DNA of 64,000 nucleotides. It comes from Actinomycetes bacterium (lineage in GTDB: Bacteria > Actinomycetota > Acidimicrobiia > Acidimicrobiales > Acidimicrobiaceae). The notes under the pieces were generated by a model. It was not told where the DNA came from and searched no databases. It worked only from the letters and a program-made list of their open reading frames with translations. Position 1 is the stretch's first letter. Each line of letters opens with the position of its first letter. The stretch covers positions 1-64,000 of the forward strand of contig JAKAQR010000009.1 of NCBI GenBank assembly GCA_021819725.1, written 5' to 3'. Position numbers and translations under genes: made by a program. Shown here one piece after another: positions 45,792-54,119 of this stretch.

Positions 45792-46246
45792 GGGTTTCGC
45801 CGGAGCCGTGATCGTAGATGCTGCTGCATCGGTTGGCCGACCGCCTCCATCCAAAACTCCACGTCCAGCACATCCCCCTCAAGAAGAAAGATCCGTCTCG
45901 TGGCCGCAACTGGTTTCGAGGTCGGGGTATGTCCTACCTGAGTAGAATCCAAGGCGAGGCGATAGCCACCAGCGCGGTCCTCGATCCACCCGGTTAGCAC
46001 CTCACTGATACCGGTCGGTTGTGCAACCACAAGCTCTGCTTGGCGTTCCCCCACGAACCGTAGGTAACCGACTTCCGTATGTAATGGTGAGCCATCACTG
46101 GCCTTGGTCATCTGTCGATAGGTTAAAAAGGGACGGCCAAGATCAGCCACTTCGACCGTCTCATGGTAGTCAAAATCAGCGATGGTCGGGTACCAACCCG
46201 ATCCCTCGCCGCTCCAACGACCTATCATTACACTGCGAAACTCCAT
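45788..46246 (-). CDS. Nitrobindin-like (THAP4 heme-binding domain) protein
   Basis: About 152 aa. The family start IGRWSGEGSGWYPT, DFDYHETVEV and RPFLTYRQMTKASDG, then HTEVGYLR fit the 10-strand beta-barrel of nitrobindins, which bind ferric heme and act on reactive nitrogen species. The ATG at 46246 has CGGAGGG upstream. It is first in the operon with uppS and recO. Confidence 0.85.
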   Translation of the reverse strand: MEFRSVMIGRWSGEGSGWYPTIADFDYHETVEVADLGRPFLTYRQMTKASDGSPLHTEVGYLRFVGERQAELVVAQPTGISEVLTGWIEDRAGGYRLALDSTQVGHTPTSKPVAATRRIFLLEGDVLDVEFWMEAVGQPMQQHLRSRLRRNP

Positions 46247-46306
46247 GGCCCTCCGAAACGTACTCCTCATCGAGCAACGCACTCCCCCATCGAGCTTAGC
46301 GCTACC

Positions 46307-46528
46307 ATGCTCGACAGAGGAACCCTTCTCCTTTCCACAACCAAGGCCAGCGATGCCGTCGTCTGGGTCACCGGGCTACGGGCAATGGTGCCTTCGAGTA
46401 CTCCGAGGACCAACCCGATCCTCATGACCCAGGCCAGCCGCCCATCAAACAACCTCAGCGCAGGGCTCATCGGCCTTGCCCGATACGCCAACCTCGCCTT
46501 GAGCGAGGAGTTGACAGGACCACGATAG
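46307..46528 (+). CDS. Possible small protein (73 aa)
   Basis: 73 aa starting MLDRGTLLLSTTKASDAV, divergent from the nitrobindin gene. No domain, weak start context. The other strand is also open, so this may be chance. Confidence 0.25.
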   Translation: MLDRGTLLLSTTKASDAVVWVTGLRAMVPSSTPRTNPILMTQASRPSNNLSAGLIGLARYANLALSEELTGPR

Positions 46529-46856
46529 TGATCGATGCCGGCGGACCGTATCGTCCCGCGTTGGCGCACTATAGTGTTCGGCGTTTGCGCACTATAGTGT
46601 TCGGCGTTTGCGCACCATGGCGATCTACGAAAGACCAAGAGGAGGGCAACTCCTTCGGGCCCTCATGGTCTCTCCCGCCACATCCTCTCGGTCTAAAGCT
46701 GTGGCATTTCAAGCGCTCAGATCGCTAAGGAATCGGCCCTTTGTCCGTGAGCTATGGGACAAAAGACCCCAGGTCTCTGTCCGTTCTGCGCACTAACATT
46801 ACCACTAGTTGTCATGTTACTCCAGCATCGCTATCACAGGAAGGAACACTATCAAG
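46529..46856. other. Intergenic region with tandem repeat
   Basis: No supported gene. It holds the 23-base tandem repeat at 46564-46615 upstream of the membrane-protein gene. Confidence 0.45.
46564..46615. repeat. Tandem 23-base repeat with CACTATAGTG palindrome
   Basis: The unit GCGCACTATAGTGTTCGGC plus GTTT is present twice exactly (46564-46586, 46587-46609) and then starts a third time. Each unit contains the 10-bp palindrome CACTATAGTG, so it could be a double operator. Confidence 0.75.
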
Positions 46857-47375
46857 ATGGCTCAGACAAACACCGCCGTAAACCATACTCCCCACGATTG
46901 GTTAGCTAGGGCCTTGCCCGGTCCACTAGAGCACGAACGGGAACGTTGGTACACCCCAGAGCGCTCCATCCGCAACATCCATTGGATCCGCTTCCTACTG
47001 GTCTTAGTCGCACTGGCGGACGCTGCCGCTCACATCTTCGCTGCACCAGCAAAATCCGCTGAAGTAACTCTCTGGCTTGACGGGGAGGTCGTGATCTACG
47101 CGCTGATCGCCATGGTCTACCTGCTAGGTCTGCGAATGTGGTATCTACCCGCGCTTGCGTATAGCGCGCTCAACCTCATCCTCTTCTTCGTCTCGGGTTT
47201 CGTCGCCATTCCTGGCGTCACGACCGCTGCCCTCACTGGCCATCTCGCCTTTGCTCACTACTACTTTGGTCGCGGATTCTCATTAGCTGCCTGGATCGTG
47301 CTCCTCATCGTCGGAGCCGTGATGCTCAAGGTCGACAAAGGCTCGAAACTCAACGAATTACTGCGCGATTCGTAG
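46857..47375 (+). CDS. Hypothetical membrane protein
   Basis: About 172 aa with four predicted membrane helices (about 45-62, 75-93, 100-122 and 132-152) and charged ends. Family not recognised. I choose the ATG at 46857 (MAQTNTAVNHTP) after AGGAAGGA; upstream codons to 46809 are less likely. It stands alone on the plus strand between two minus-strand operons. Confidence 0.65.
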   Translation: MAQTNTAVNHTPHDWLARALPGPLEHERERWYTPERSIRNIHWIRFLLVLVALADAAAHIFAAPAKSAEVTLWLDGEVVIYALIAMVYLLGLRMWYLPALAYSALNLILFFVSGFVAIPGVTTAALTGHLAFAHYYFGRGFSLAAWIVLLIVGAVMLKVDKGSKLNELLRDS

Positions 47376-47477
47376 GAGTCGCAACGACCGGTCAGCTCAC
47401 TCCTGGTTGTGGACCCGAGTCGTCACTGATGGCTGGTCGGCTACGATGTTCGACTACTAACTCTTTATCTACACACC

Positions 47478-47533
47478 AACCACCTACCGGTTCGCATCAA
47501 ACTCAAGAGGTCTGTCCAAAGCGATAGGTGGTT
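47478..47533. terminator. Inverted repeat between convergent genes
   Basis: AACCACCTA and TAGGTGGTT, 38 bases apart, lie between the membrane-protein gene and era, which converge. No T-tract; it may be a two-way terminator. Confidence 0.3.
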
Positions 47534-47606
47534 CACCCGTCAGCTGTGCACAACCTGGCTACACCGTTGCTCATGCACTGCCGTCAGCTTTGGGCACACA
47601 GCGTGA

Positions 47607-48449
47607 TCAAAACTCGAATTCGTCAAGGCGACTGGCATCTCGACTCCACTCCTTGGCGACCTTGACCTCAAGCCGAACCCGATATCTCCCTCGAAGCCGT
47701 CGATTGACACGGCGTCGCACCGAGCGGAGCCGAGCTCCCCCCTCACCGATGAGTATCCCCTTTTGAGAGTCCCGCTCGACGTAGATAGTGACCGGTACCT
47801 CATCTTCATCATCATCCCAATCCACCACCCGGCACTCGACAGAGTGGGGGACCTCATCTCGCAGGCCATTCAAGAGTTCATCACGGACGACCTCGCCAAG
47901 CCAGATGCGCAGCGGCAGATCGACCTTGGTCTCTGCGTCGTACATCGCCGCTCCCTCGGGGAGTCGTTGCGAGAGCGCCTGGCGCAACGCGACAACGCCG
48001 TCGCCACGCTTTGCCGATGCCAACAGATACTCGCTGAGATCCCATCGCGATAGCTCATCCAACTTGGGCAAAAGCGCACCCGGAGCTACGAGGTCAATCT
48101 TGTTAATGACCACCAAATCCTCGGGGTGAAGCCGATCAAGTATCGCGCGTTCACGGTCGCTCAACGGCTTAGTTGCATCGAGCACCATCAGCGTGAGATC
48201 GGCACCGTCCATCTCACCCTCGGTGACGGCAAAGAGGCGGGCAGCCAGTTGGTCATGGCCAACGTCAAGCCCCGGAGTATCGACCAATACCAACTCGATA
48301 TCGGGCTCACGAACGATCACCCGCACCGCTCGACGTGTCGTGTTTTTGTGCCATGACACCGTAGAAAGCCGGGCAGCTGCAATGGAGTTGATGAGTGAAG
48401 ACTTGCCAACATTTGTACGGCCAACGATTGCAACAAACCCTGACTGCAT
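47607..48449 (-). CDS. era: GTPase Era
   Basis: 280 aa. G1 GRTNVGKSSLIN, G3 VDTPGLD, G4 INKID, then a C-terminal KH domain with YVERDSQKGILIGEGGARLR. Era binds the 3' end of 16S rRNA during small-subunit assembly. The ATG shares one base with the stop of the CNNM gene. With ybeY and phoH nearby this is the common ribosome-maturation cluster. Confidence 0.95.
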   Translation of the reverse strand: MQSGFVAIVGRTNVGKSSLINSIAAARLSTVSWHKNTTRRAVRVIVREPDIELVLVDTPGLDVGHDQLAARLFAVTEGEMDGADLTLMVLDATKPLSDRERAILDRLHPEDLVVINKIDLVAPGALLPKLDELSRWDLSEYLLASAKRGDGVVALRQALSQRLPEGAAMYDAETKVDLPLRIWLGEVVRDELLNGLRDEVPHSVECRVVDWDDDEDEVPVTIYVERDSQKGILIGEGGARLRSVRRRVNRRLRGRYRVRLEVKVAKEWSRDASRLDEFEF

Positions 48450-49723
48450 CAGTTAGCCTCTCCGGTCCTGTCAGGATCGGCGAGGGGCACAATTGTAACG
48501 GTGGCGACGCGATGACCCGTCACATGAAGGACTCGAAACCGATACCCCGCCACCTCGACCTCCTCGCCAGCCGCCGGCAAATGTCCTAGTTGACCCACAA
48601 TAAATCCACCAACGGTATCCCATCCCCCTTCAGGCAAGGTCACATGCAAGAGCTCCTCGATGTCATCGATGGCATGGGTGCCCTTGACCTGAATGCCTCC
48701 ATCGGCGCCCGCTACCACCGCCTCATCCTCGGTATCGAACTCATCCGAGATGTCGCCGATCAACTCCTCAATCAGGTCCTCCAGCGTAACAAGACCCGCC
48801 GTTGAGCCGTACTCGTCGACCACCACGCTGATGTGGAACTTCTCCAGCTTCATCTCCCGGAGAAGATCGGCAACCGGCTTACTCTCCGGAACAAAGTGCG
48901 CCGGACGCATGTGTCTGCGCACCGCCTCATGGCCAGTGTCCTTGCGCTCGATCGCAAGCAAATCCTTCGCGAGCAGAATCCCGACCACATTATCGATCGA
49001 TCCGTCATAGACCGGCAATCGCGAGCGACCAACCTTGACGATCACAGCGATCGCTTCATCGATCGTCGCTGTCGCCTCGACGGCGACGATATCGGGCCGA
49101 GGTACCATCACTTCCCGCGTGATCGTATCTCCGAAATTGATTACTGAGTGGATGAGCGCCCGTTCCTCATCTTCGATGACGTCACCCTCCTCCGCAGCAT
49201 CAGCCATCGCGAGCAGCTCCTGCTCGGAGACGAAGGACGTGATGGAACCTCGACCAGGTGTCAGGAGCCGCGAAAGTCGTGCTACCCCGGAGGCGATCAC
49301 CTTGATGGGCCAGAACTTGACCAACACCGAGACCAACGGTGCCGCAAAAAGCGCACTCTCGTCCGGGCGGACCACGGCGATGTTCTTTGGCACCGCCTCC
49401 CCAAGAACAAAAATTACCAGTACCTCAACAATGGTGGCGACGACCACTCCGAGAGGTCCAAAGAGATGGTCAGCAATGATACCGACCAGCGTGGCGGCAA
49501 CGAGCTGTGCAACGAGGGTCACGAAAAGTACGGTGCTGAGGTAGGAACCTGGGTCCTCCACCATTGCGGCGAGTCGCTTGGCCCCCCGGCGTTCCTGTTC
49601 CACCAGCCCAAGGGCACGAATCTTCGAGGTTCGCGTCAAAGAAGTCTCTGCCAGGGACATGACCGCAGACAGTAATACCAGAAAAATAACGACAACCAGC
49701 GACCAGGTGTCTTCAGTGTTCAT
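48449..49723 (-). CDS. CNNM/CBS-domain membrane protein (CorC/HlyC family)
   Basis: 424 aa. N-terminal DUF21/CNNM membrane domain (four helices over about 1-175), a CBS pair (REVMVPRPDIVAVEA and later RRHMRPAHFVPESKPVADLL) and the C-terminal CorC_HlyC domain (GYRFRVLHVTGHRVATVTI). The family takes part in Mg2+ or Co2+ transport or its control. It lies between ybeY and era, a usual place. Confidence 0.9.
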   Translation of the reverse strand: MNTEDTWSLVVVIFLVLLSAVMSLAETSLTRTSKIRALGLVEQERRGAKRLAAMVEDPGSYLSTVLFVTLVAQLVAATLVGIIADHLFGPLGVVVATIVEVLVIFVLGEAVPKNIAVVRPDESALFAAPLVSVLVKFWPIKVIASGVARLSRLLTPGRGSITSFVSEQELLAMADAAEEGDVIEDEERALIHSVINFGDTITREVMVPRPDIVAVEATATIDEAIAVIVKVGRSRLPVYDGSIDNVVGILLAKDLLAIERKDTGHEAVRRHMRPAHFVPESKPVADLLREMKLEKFHISVVVDEYGSTAGLVTLEDLIEELIGDISDEFDTEDEAVVAGADGGIQVKGTHAIDDIEELLHVTLPEGGWDTVGGFIVGQLGHLPAAGEEVEVAGYRFRVLHVTGHRVATVTIVPLADPDRTGEAN

Positions 49724-49731
49724 CGGCCGGC

Positions 49732-50283
49732 CTACTCACGCCCCCGACCGAGACGTGCAGCTTTCAAAGGGCGGTAGAATTGTTCCAACAACGCATCCTC
49801 TCGTGCCTCCATCAGCTCCGCTTCGGCATCAATCTCGTGATCCATGCCTCGAAGGTGCAGCACACCATGGACGAGCAATAACGCCAACTCATCCTCAAGC
49901 GTACCGTCATGGCCCCGTTCACCCTGGTGCTGGGGCGCGTTCCCGGCAGCGACGAGGGGGCAGATCACGATGTCACCCAACAGGACCGGGCGTTCCGGTT
50001 GCGGCGAGGTCGGACTTGGCCTCCGTGAGTCAGGGGATCCTCCAAAGGGTGGGTCATCCTCCTCAATCACAAAAGAAAGGACATCAGTTGGCCCGTTCAT
50101 CGCGCGAAACTCAAGGTTCATCGATGCGATCACATCACGGTCGACGAAAAGAACCGAGAGCTCGGCCGGTCGGACCTTATATTCATGGGTGGCGATCTGC
50201 TTGGCCAGCGTATAGAACAAGTCCTCGGCTATCGGGACGTCGTCCTGTTCATTGGCGACAAAGACCTCTAACTCACTACTCAC
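49732..50283 (-). CDS. ybeY: Endoribonuclease YbeY
   Basis: 183 aa. The zinc motif HGVLHLRGMDH (H-x3-H-x5-H) and MNGPTDVLSFVIEE are typical. YbeY matures the 16S rRNA 3' end. A Pro/Ser-rich insert (SPDSRRPSPTSPQPERP) between these motifs is longer than usual. It overlaps the phoH stop by 4 bases. Confidence 0.93.
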   Translation of the reverse strand: MSSELEVFVANEQDDVPIAEDLFYTLAKQIATHEYKVRPAELSVLFVDRDVIASMNLEFRAMNGPTDVLSFVIEEDDPPFGGSPDSRRPSPTSPQPERPVLLGDIVICPLVAAGNAPQHQGERGHDGTLEDELALLLVHGVLHLRGMDHEIDAEAELMEAREDALLEQFYRPLKAARLGRGRE

Positions 50284-51266
50284 GATCGATTTGCCTCCGC
50301 CTCACTTCGATCATAGGCGTCAACGATCGCGGTAACAATCGGGTTGCGAACCACATCCCTTGAGTCAAGGCGGACAAAGGCCACACCCTCGATGCCAGAG
50401 AGTGTCCTCTCCACGTCGAACAGTCCGGAACGGCCACTCGTCAAGTCGACTTGAGTCACGTCACCGGTCACGACTGCCTTGGAACCAAATCCGATACGAG
50501 TGAGAAACATCTTCATCTGGCCAGGTGTCGTGTTCTGAGCCTCGTCGAGGATGATAAAGCTCGCGTTGAGCGTCCTGCCGCGCATGAAAGCAAGGGGGGC
50601 GACCTCAATCACCTGCCGTTCGAACAGTCGGGTGACCGTCTCGGGATCCATCAAATCATACAGGGCATCGTAGAGCGGACGCAGGTACGGATCGACTTTC
50701 GCATTGAGATCACCGGGCAGAAACCCTAACCGCTCCCCCGCCTCAACCGCGGGGCGGGTCAAAATGATGCGATTGATGCGCTTCTCCTGTAACGCCGCGA
50801 CCGCGAGTGCTACGGCAAGGTAGGACTTCCCAGTACCAGCAGGCCCGATCCCAAAGGTGATGGTATTGGCTCCGATAGCCTCCACGTACCTGCGTTGCCC
50901 GATCGTCTTGGGGCGCACCGGCTTACCGGAGCGCGAACGCGCAAGCTCGACATCAGTGACATCCTTTGGGCTTGCCTCGGCCTCGACCATATCGATGGCC
51001 CGTTGGAGTGTTTGGGGTTCGATCGCATCACCGCGGTCAGCAATGGCCAAGAGCTCCGAAAAAAGTCGGATGACCACCGTCGCGTCAGGCCCTTCCACCA
51101 TGATTTCATCTCCACGGATAAGGATGCGCGAGCGAGTAAATGCGCGCTCAAGAATCCGTAAATGCTCGTCATTACGCCCAAGGACGTTCAAAAGGGCTGG
51201 CGGGCTCGTAACCCGCAAGCGGCCCGTCATCGATGCCACACTCATATTGGCACTCGACATCGTCAA
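50280..51266 (-). CDS. phoH: PhoH-family ATPase
   Basis: 328 aa. N-terminal KH-like segment, then Walker A FGIGPAGTGKSYLA (about 139) and Walker B ASFIILDEAQNT (about 230), with TRIGFGSKAVVTGD. A cytoplasmic ATPase, possibly an RNA helicase, usually next to ybeY. The start is TTG at 51266 or the ATG two codons later; GAGGA lies upstream. Confidence 0.93.
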   Translation of the reverse strand: MTMSSANMSVASMTGRLRVTSPPALLNVLGRNDEHLRILERAFTRSRILIRGDEIMVEGPDATVVIRLFSELLAIADRGDAIEPQTLQRAIDMVEAEASPKDVTDVELARSRSGKPVRPKTIGQRRYVEAIGANTITFGIGPAGTGKSYLAVALAVAALQEKRINRIILTRPAVEAGERLGFLPGDLNAKVDPYLRPLYDALYDLMDPETVTRLFERQVIEVAPLAFMRGRTLNASFIILDEAQNTTPGQMKMFLTRIGFGSKAVVTGDVTQVDLTSGRSGLFDVERTLSGIEGVAFVRLDSRDVVRNPIVTAIVDAYDRSEAEANRS

Positions 51267-51569
51267 ATTATCCTCACTCTCTCATCCACCATTGCGCTGC
51301 ACTCACGGTGTTGGGTATCATCTGTTGACTCTCTGCTGACCAATCGCATGTACACGGTGACTCATTTGATGATTTCCGCCTCCATCATCACTCACTGCTC
51401 GTCTATGCGACGCCTTGGGATTGGCAAACGCCACCGCCTCATCCTGACTCTTGCGACTTCTTGTACAGGCACCAGAGTTCCTCGGCCCGCATGGGGGCCT
51501 GCGATACGACCGAATAGGTGGCGGGACACGACCCTGATCGTCCACGAGTGAATCAAGTAGTCGAATCAA
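51267..51569. other. Intergenic region
   Basis: About 300 bases between phoH and the next gene; nothing recognised beyond the expected phoH promoter. Confidence 0.35.
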
Positions 51570-52133
51570 TTGAGCGATGGCTACGGTATGGACTTCAAGG
51601 ATTTGCCTGCGAAAACGGCGACCGATGAGATCACCTCGAAACTGGTGAACGCACTCGATGAGATCGCCACCGAACTCACCTTCACCGAGGAGATCCGCCG
51701 CCACCAGCAGGCCTTGCGACGCCTCGAGACAAGCAGCTTGAGCGAACTCCTCGGATATCAGCATGGCGTCCGACTGACGATCGGTTTGCAGCAACTCCAA
51801 GGGAGAATTGCCGCCTACGGTCCCGACGCGCTCAGGCTTCTCACCGAGGGCGGTCGGACCCATCTCATCAGTCCGCCTGCAATCACATCGGTCCAATTCA
51901 TCACTACACGCACCGAAGCGGCGGACGAACTTCCCTCGTTTCTCGCTGAACTCGAACGCATCACCAATGGGGGAAACTGTCTGTTGATGGACACCTTCGG
52001 TCATCGACACGCACTCGAACGACTGATTACGATTGCTGAGGACTACCTGTACTACAGGAGCCACGGAGGCATCCCCACCGCACTACGGCTTTCGTGCATT
52101 GCTCTGGTCAGTCCGGAACTCCCGGTCTCGTAA
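51570..52133 (+). CDS. Hypothetical protein (187 aa)
   Basis: Up to 187 aa. The plus frame has a more natural composition than the opposite frame of similar length (51318-52064), so I choose this one. No known domain; helical N-terminal half (LVNALDEIATELTFTEEIRR) and RHALERLITIAEDYLYYRS near the end. Start TTG 51570 or ATG 51588; neither has a clear Shine-Dalgarno. Confidence 0.5.
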   Translation: MSDGYGMDFKDLPAKTATDEITSKLVNALDEIATELTFTEEIRRHQQALRRLETSSLSELLGYQHGVRLTIGLQQLQGRIAAYGPDALRLLTEGGRTHLISPPAITSVQFITTRTEAADELPSFLAELERITNGGNCLLMDTFGHRHALERLITIAEDYLYYRSHGGIPTALRLSCIALVSPELPVS

Positions 52134-52901
52134 AACGCATTGTACCTACCACACTAGCATCTTGAAGGCCATTTCATCAGCGCTTTGGTCGCAATTATCC
52201 AAGCCTCCCTGCACGAGAAATACCCAGACATCGGCACCTATCTTCCTTCCCACATCGCCCCCATTCTCATTGTCCGATGCAGCGGGACCTCACACCAACG
52301 CTGCGGTGGTCATCTAGTGGCCACCTTACCCAGTCGATGAGCCGCCTGATCCGATCCGGCTCCGTACGGTCGGCAGGCTGGGGAACGACCCGCATACCCA
52401 CTGGCGAGCTAGCGATGTGCCACCCCAACTGGTAGGAGATGCAGACAGTCTCCAGGTCAGGGAGGGCCGCTAAGGCCCAGACTCCACGTTGCCCCTCTGC
52501 GTTGGCAACAACAGCCACCGCGATGGATGGTCAGTCGCTGCCTCGAGCAAGCCCGCTGACTAAGACAAATGCTGCCATCGCAAGAGAGGCCCGCGCAGCC
52601 CGTTGGCCGAGCCCACCCCGGCCACGATGGCGAGCCTTTGCACCCCCGTTTGTTCCGCGGTCTCCCGCACTATTCCTGTGAGCACCAGGAACCCCACTGA
52701 GGGGCTAACCCTCTCCCCGGCACACCGACCTGGGCTCACATAAGGCCGGTACCTGGCGTGGCGACCACATGCAGTATTGGGCTACCCGTTGGCTTGGCAA
52801 TCGCTTGGCTTAACTGCCCCTTGGAATGGCCACTGGCAACGCATCGTGTAACGATGTCGTGGTTCCCTCGAGACGCAGACCTACCTGCACCGTTGTCAAG
52901 C
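52134..52901. other. Probably decayed coding DNA
   Basis: No intact gene. Short protein-like stretches occur: plus-strand LVAIIQASLHEKYPDIGTYL (near 52175), and on the minus strand LETVCISYQLGWHIASSPVG (within 52267-52518) and VLVSGLARGSD (near 52545). They lie in different frames with stops between, which suggests remnants of old genes. Confidence 0.4.
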
Positions 52902-52948
52902 AAGGGCTGAGCCATCTCGGATGGGCATCCCAAGATGGCTCAGCCCTT
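52902..52948 (-). terminator. Perfect 16-bp hairpin at the stop of the HTH gene
   Basis: AAGGGCTGAGCCATCT and AGATGGCTCAGCCCTT pair perfectly; the loop holds a smaller GGATG/CATCC stem. Two bases of the TAA of the HTH gene lie inside the stem. There is no T-tract, but place and strength suggest a terminator. Confidence 0.6.
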
Positions 52949-53189
52949 AGGAACCCTCACTTCGCAGGCTGGCATCGACCTCGTCAAATTGGTAAAGATG
53001 GCGAAGGTCCCCCGGCGCAATACGGCTGCGTTCAACATAGTCATCAAGATCACCATGACGCAAGCGTATATTGCGCCCAATCTGGTAGCCCGTCAGCTGA
53101 CCCTCATCGATCAACCGATAGAGCGTACGCAGTGACACACCCAGTCGCTCTGCCGCCTCCTTGGAACTCAACCACTTGCTGTCTACCAC
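52947..53189 (-). CDS. Excisionase-type helix-turn-helix protein
   Basis: About 80 aa. HTH_17 (excisionase/MerR-like) fold: LSSKEAAERLGVSLRTLYRL, then GYQIGRNIRLRHGDLDDYV. A small DNA-binding protein; no integrase is nearby, so it is probably a transcription regulator rather than an excisionase, possibly of the adjacent Tad genes. I choose the GTG at 53189 because GGAGG lies 6 bases upstream; the ATG at 53219 has no site. Confidence 0.8.
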   Translation of the reverse strand: MVDSKWLSSKEAAERLGVSLRTLYRLIDEGQLTGYQIGRNIRLRHGDLDDYVERSRIAPGDLRHLYQFDEVDASLRSEGS

Positions 53190-53393
53190 AAAGTTCCTCC
53201 ATCTATCATTGTTTATCATAGTTCACCAGAGGATGACTTGACACGCCAGGGACCCGACCGCTAAGCTCCCGTACCGCAAGGATGCACAAGCGTCGCCAAT
53301 GGATTGGTACGTGCGCATGCCCTACCCTCGAAAGGAGGGAGATCATGTCGCCACCCATACCCAAGGCGATGCGTCAAGAGCCAGGGAGGGACG

Positions 53394-54119
53394 ATGCGAT
53401 CGATCAGTACACCTACACGCGATGATGACCCCAGGTGGTCACTCAGGCGCAAACGCCTACGGGGCGCCCGACGCATCGAACCAGCGAGGCTGCGTTTTGT
53501 TGGGCTCGTCACCATGCTGGCGATCGCTGTCGCTACGCTCGCTGCCTCATTAGTGCACGAGGAACAACAACCCCATACCGCCTGGGTTCCCGTCGCAAAG
53601 ATCGCCGTCCCCGCAGGAGCAGCCCTCCTTCCACAAGATCTCGAACTTCGCAAAACGGTGGTTCCCAGTTGGCTCACCGATGCCGTTCCTCATGATCCAA
53701 CCACCTTGATCGGAGAGGTGACAACCACCGATATCACCCCTGATGAGATCATCGAAACCTCGATGGTGGCCCAGTCTCGCCCATCTCGCCCGTTACCGCT
53801 CATCACGGTCTCGGTGCCGACTTCGTCCGTTGGCCCAGGTCTGATCCAACCCGGTGATCGTGTCGATGTCATCGCCACCTACACGGCGGCGAGCGGAGTT
53901 GCCTCATCCCAAGTGCTCGCCGTCGATCTGGAGATCCATGCACTGAGTACCAACAACGGCACCTACCTCATCACCGTTGGCGTCGCGCACCTCGAGACCG
54001 CTCTCGCGATCTACCAGGCAGAACAAACCGGCAAGATCGCGATCATTGGCGCTACCGGGGTTGCGGGGCACACAACGCTGCAGAGCTATCCGCCGATCGG
54101 TGGCCCCCATGTCCCATAG
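53394..54119 (+). CDS. CpaB/RcpC-like pilus assembly protein (SAF domain)
   Basis: About 241 aa. A membrane helix (RFVGLVTMLAIAVATLAASL, about 30-50) is followed by a SAF-type domain (WVPVAKIAVPAGAALLPQDL) and the RcpC part (ITVSVPTSSVGPGLIQPGDR then VDVIATY). CpaB proteins sit at the envelope in Flp/Tad pilus assembly. GGGAGGGACG precedes the ATG at 53394. Its stop lies inside the next gene (11-base overlap). Confidence 0.82.
   Translation: MRSISTPTRDDDPRWSLRRKRLRGARRIEPARLRFVGLVTMLAIAVATLAASLVHEEQQPHTAWVPVAKIAVPAGAALLPQDLELRKTVVPSWLTDAVPHDPTTLIGEVTTTDITPDEIIETSMVAQSRPSRPLPLITVSVPTSSVGPGLIQPGDRVDVIATYTAASGVASSQVLAVDLEIHALSTNNGTYLITVGVAHLETALAIYQAEQTGKIAIIGATGVAGHTTLQSYPPIGGPHVP

Noticed and set aside
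51318..52064. Minus-strand ORF of 248 aa
   Set aside because: Antisense to the 187-aa plus-strand ORF, which has a more protein-like composition; only one can be real and neither is certain.
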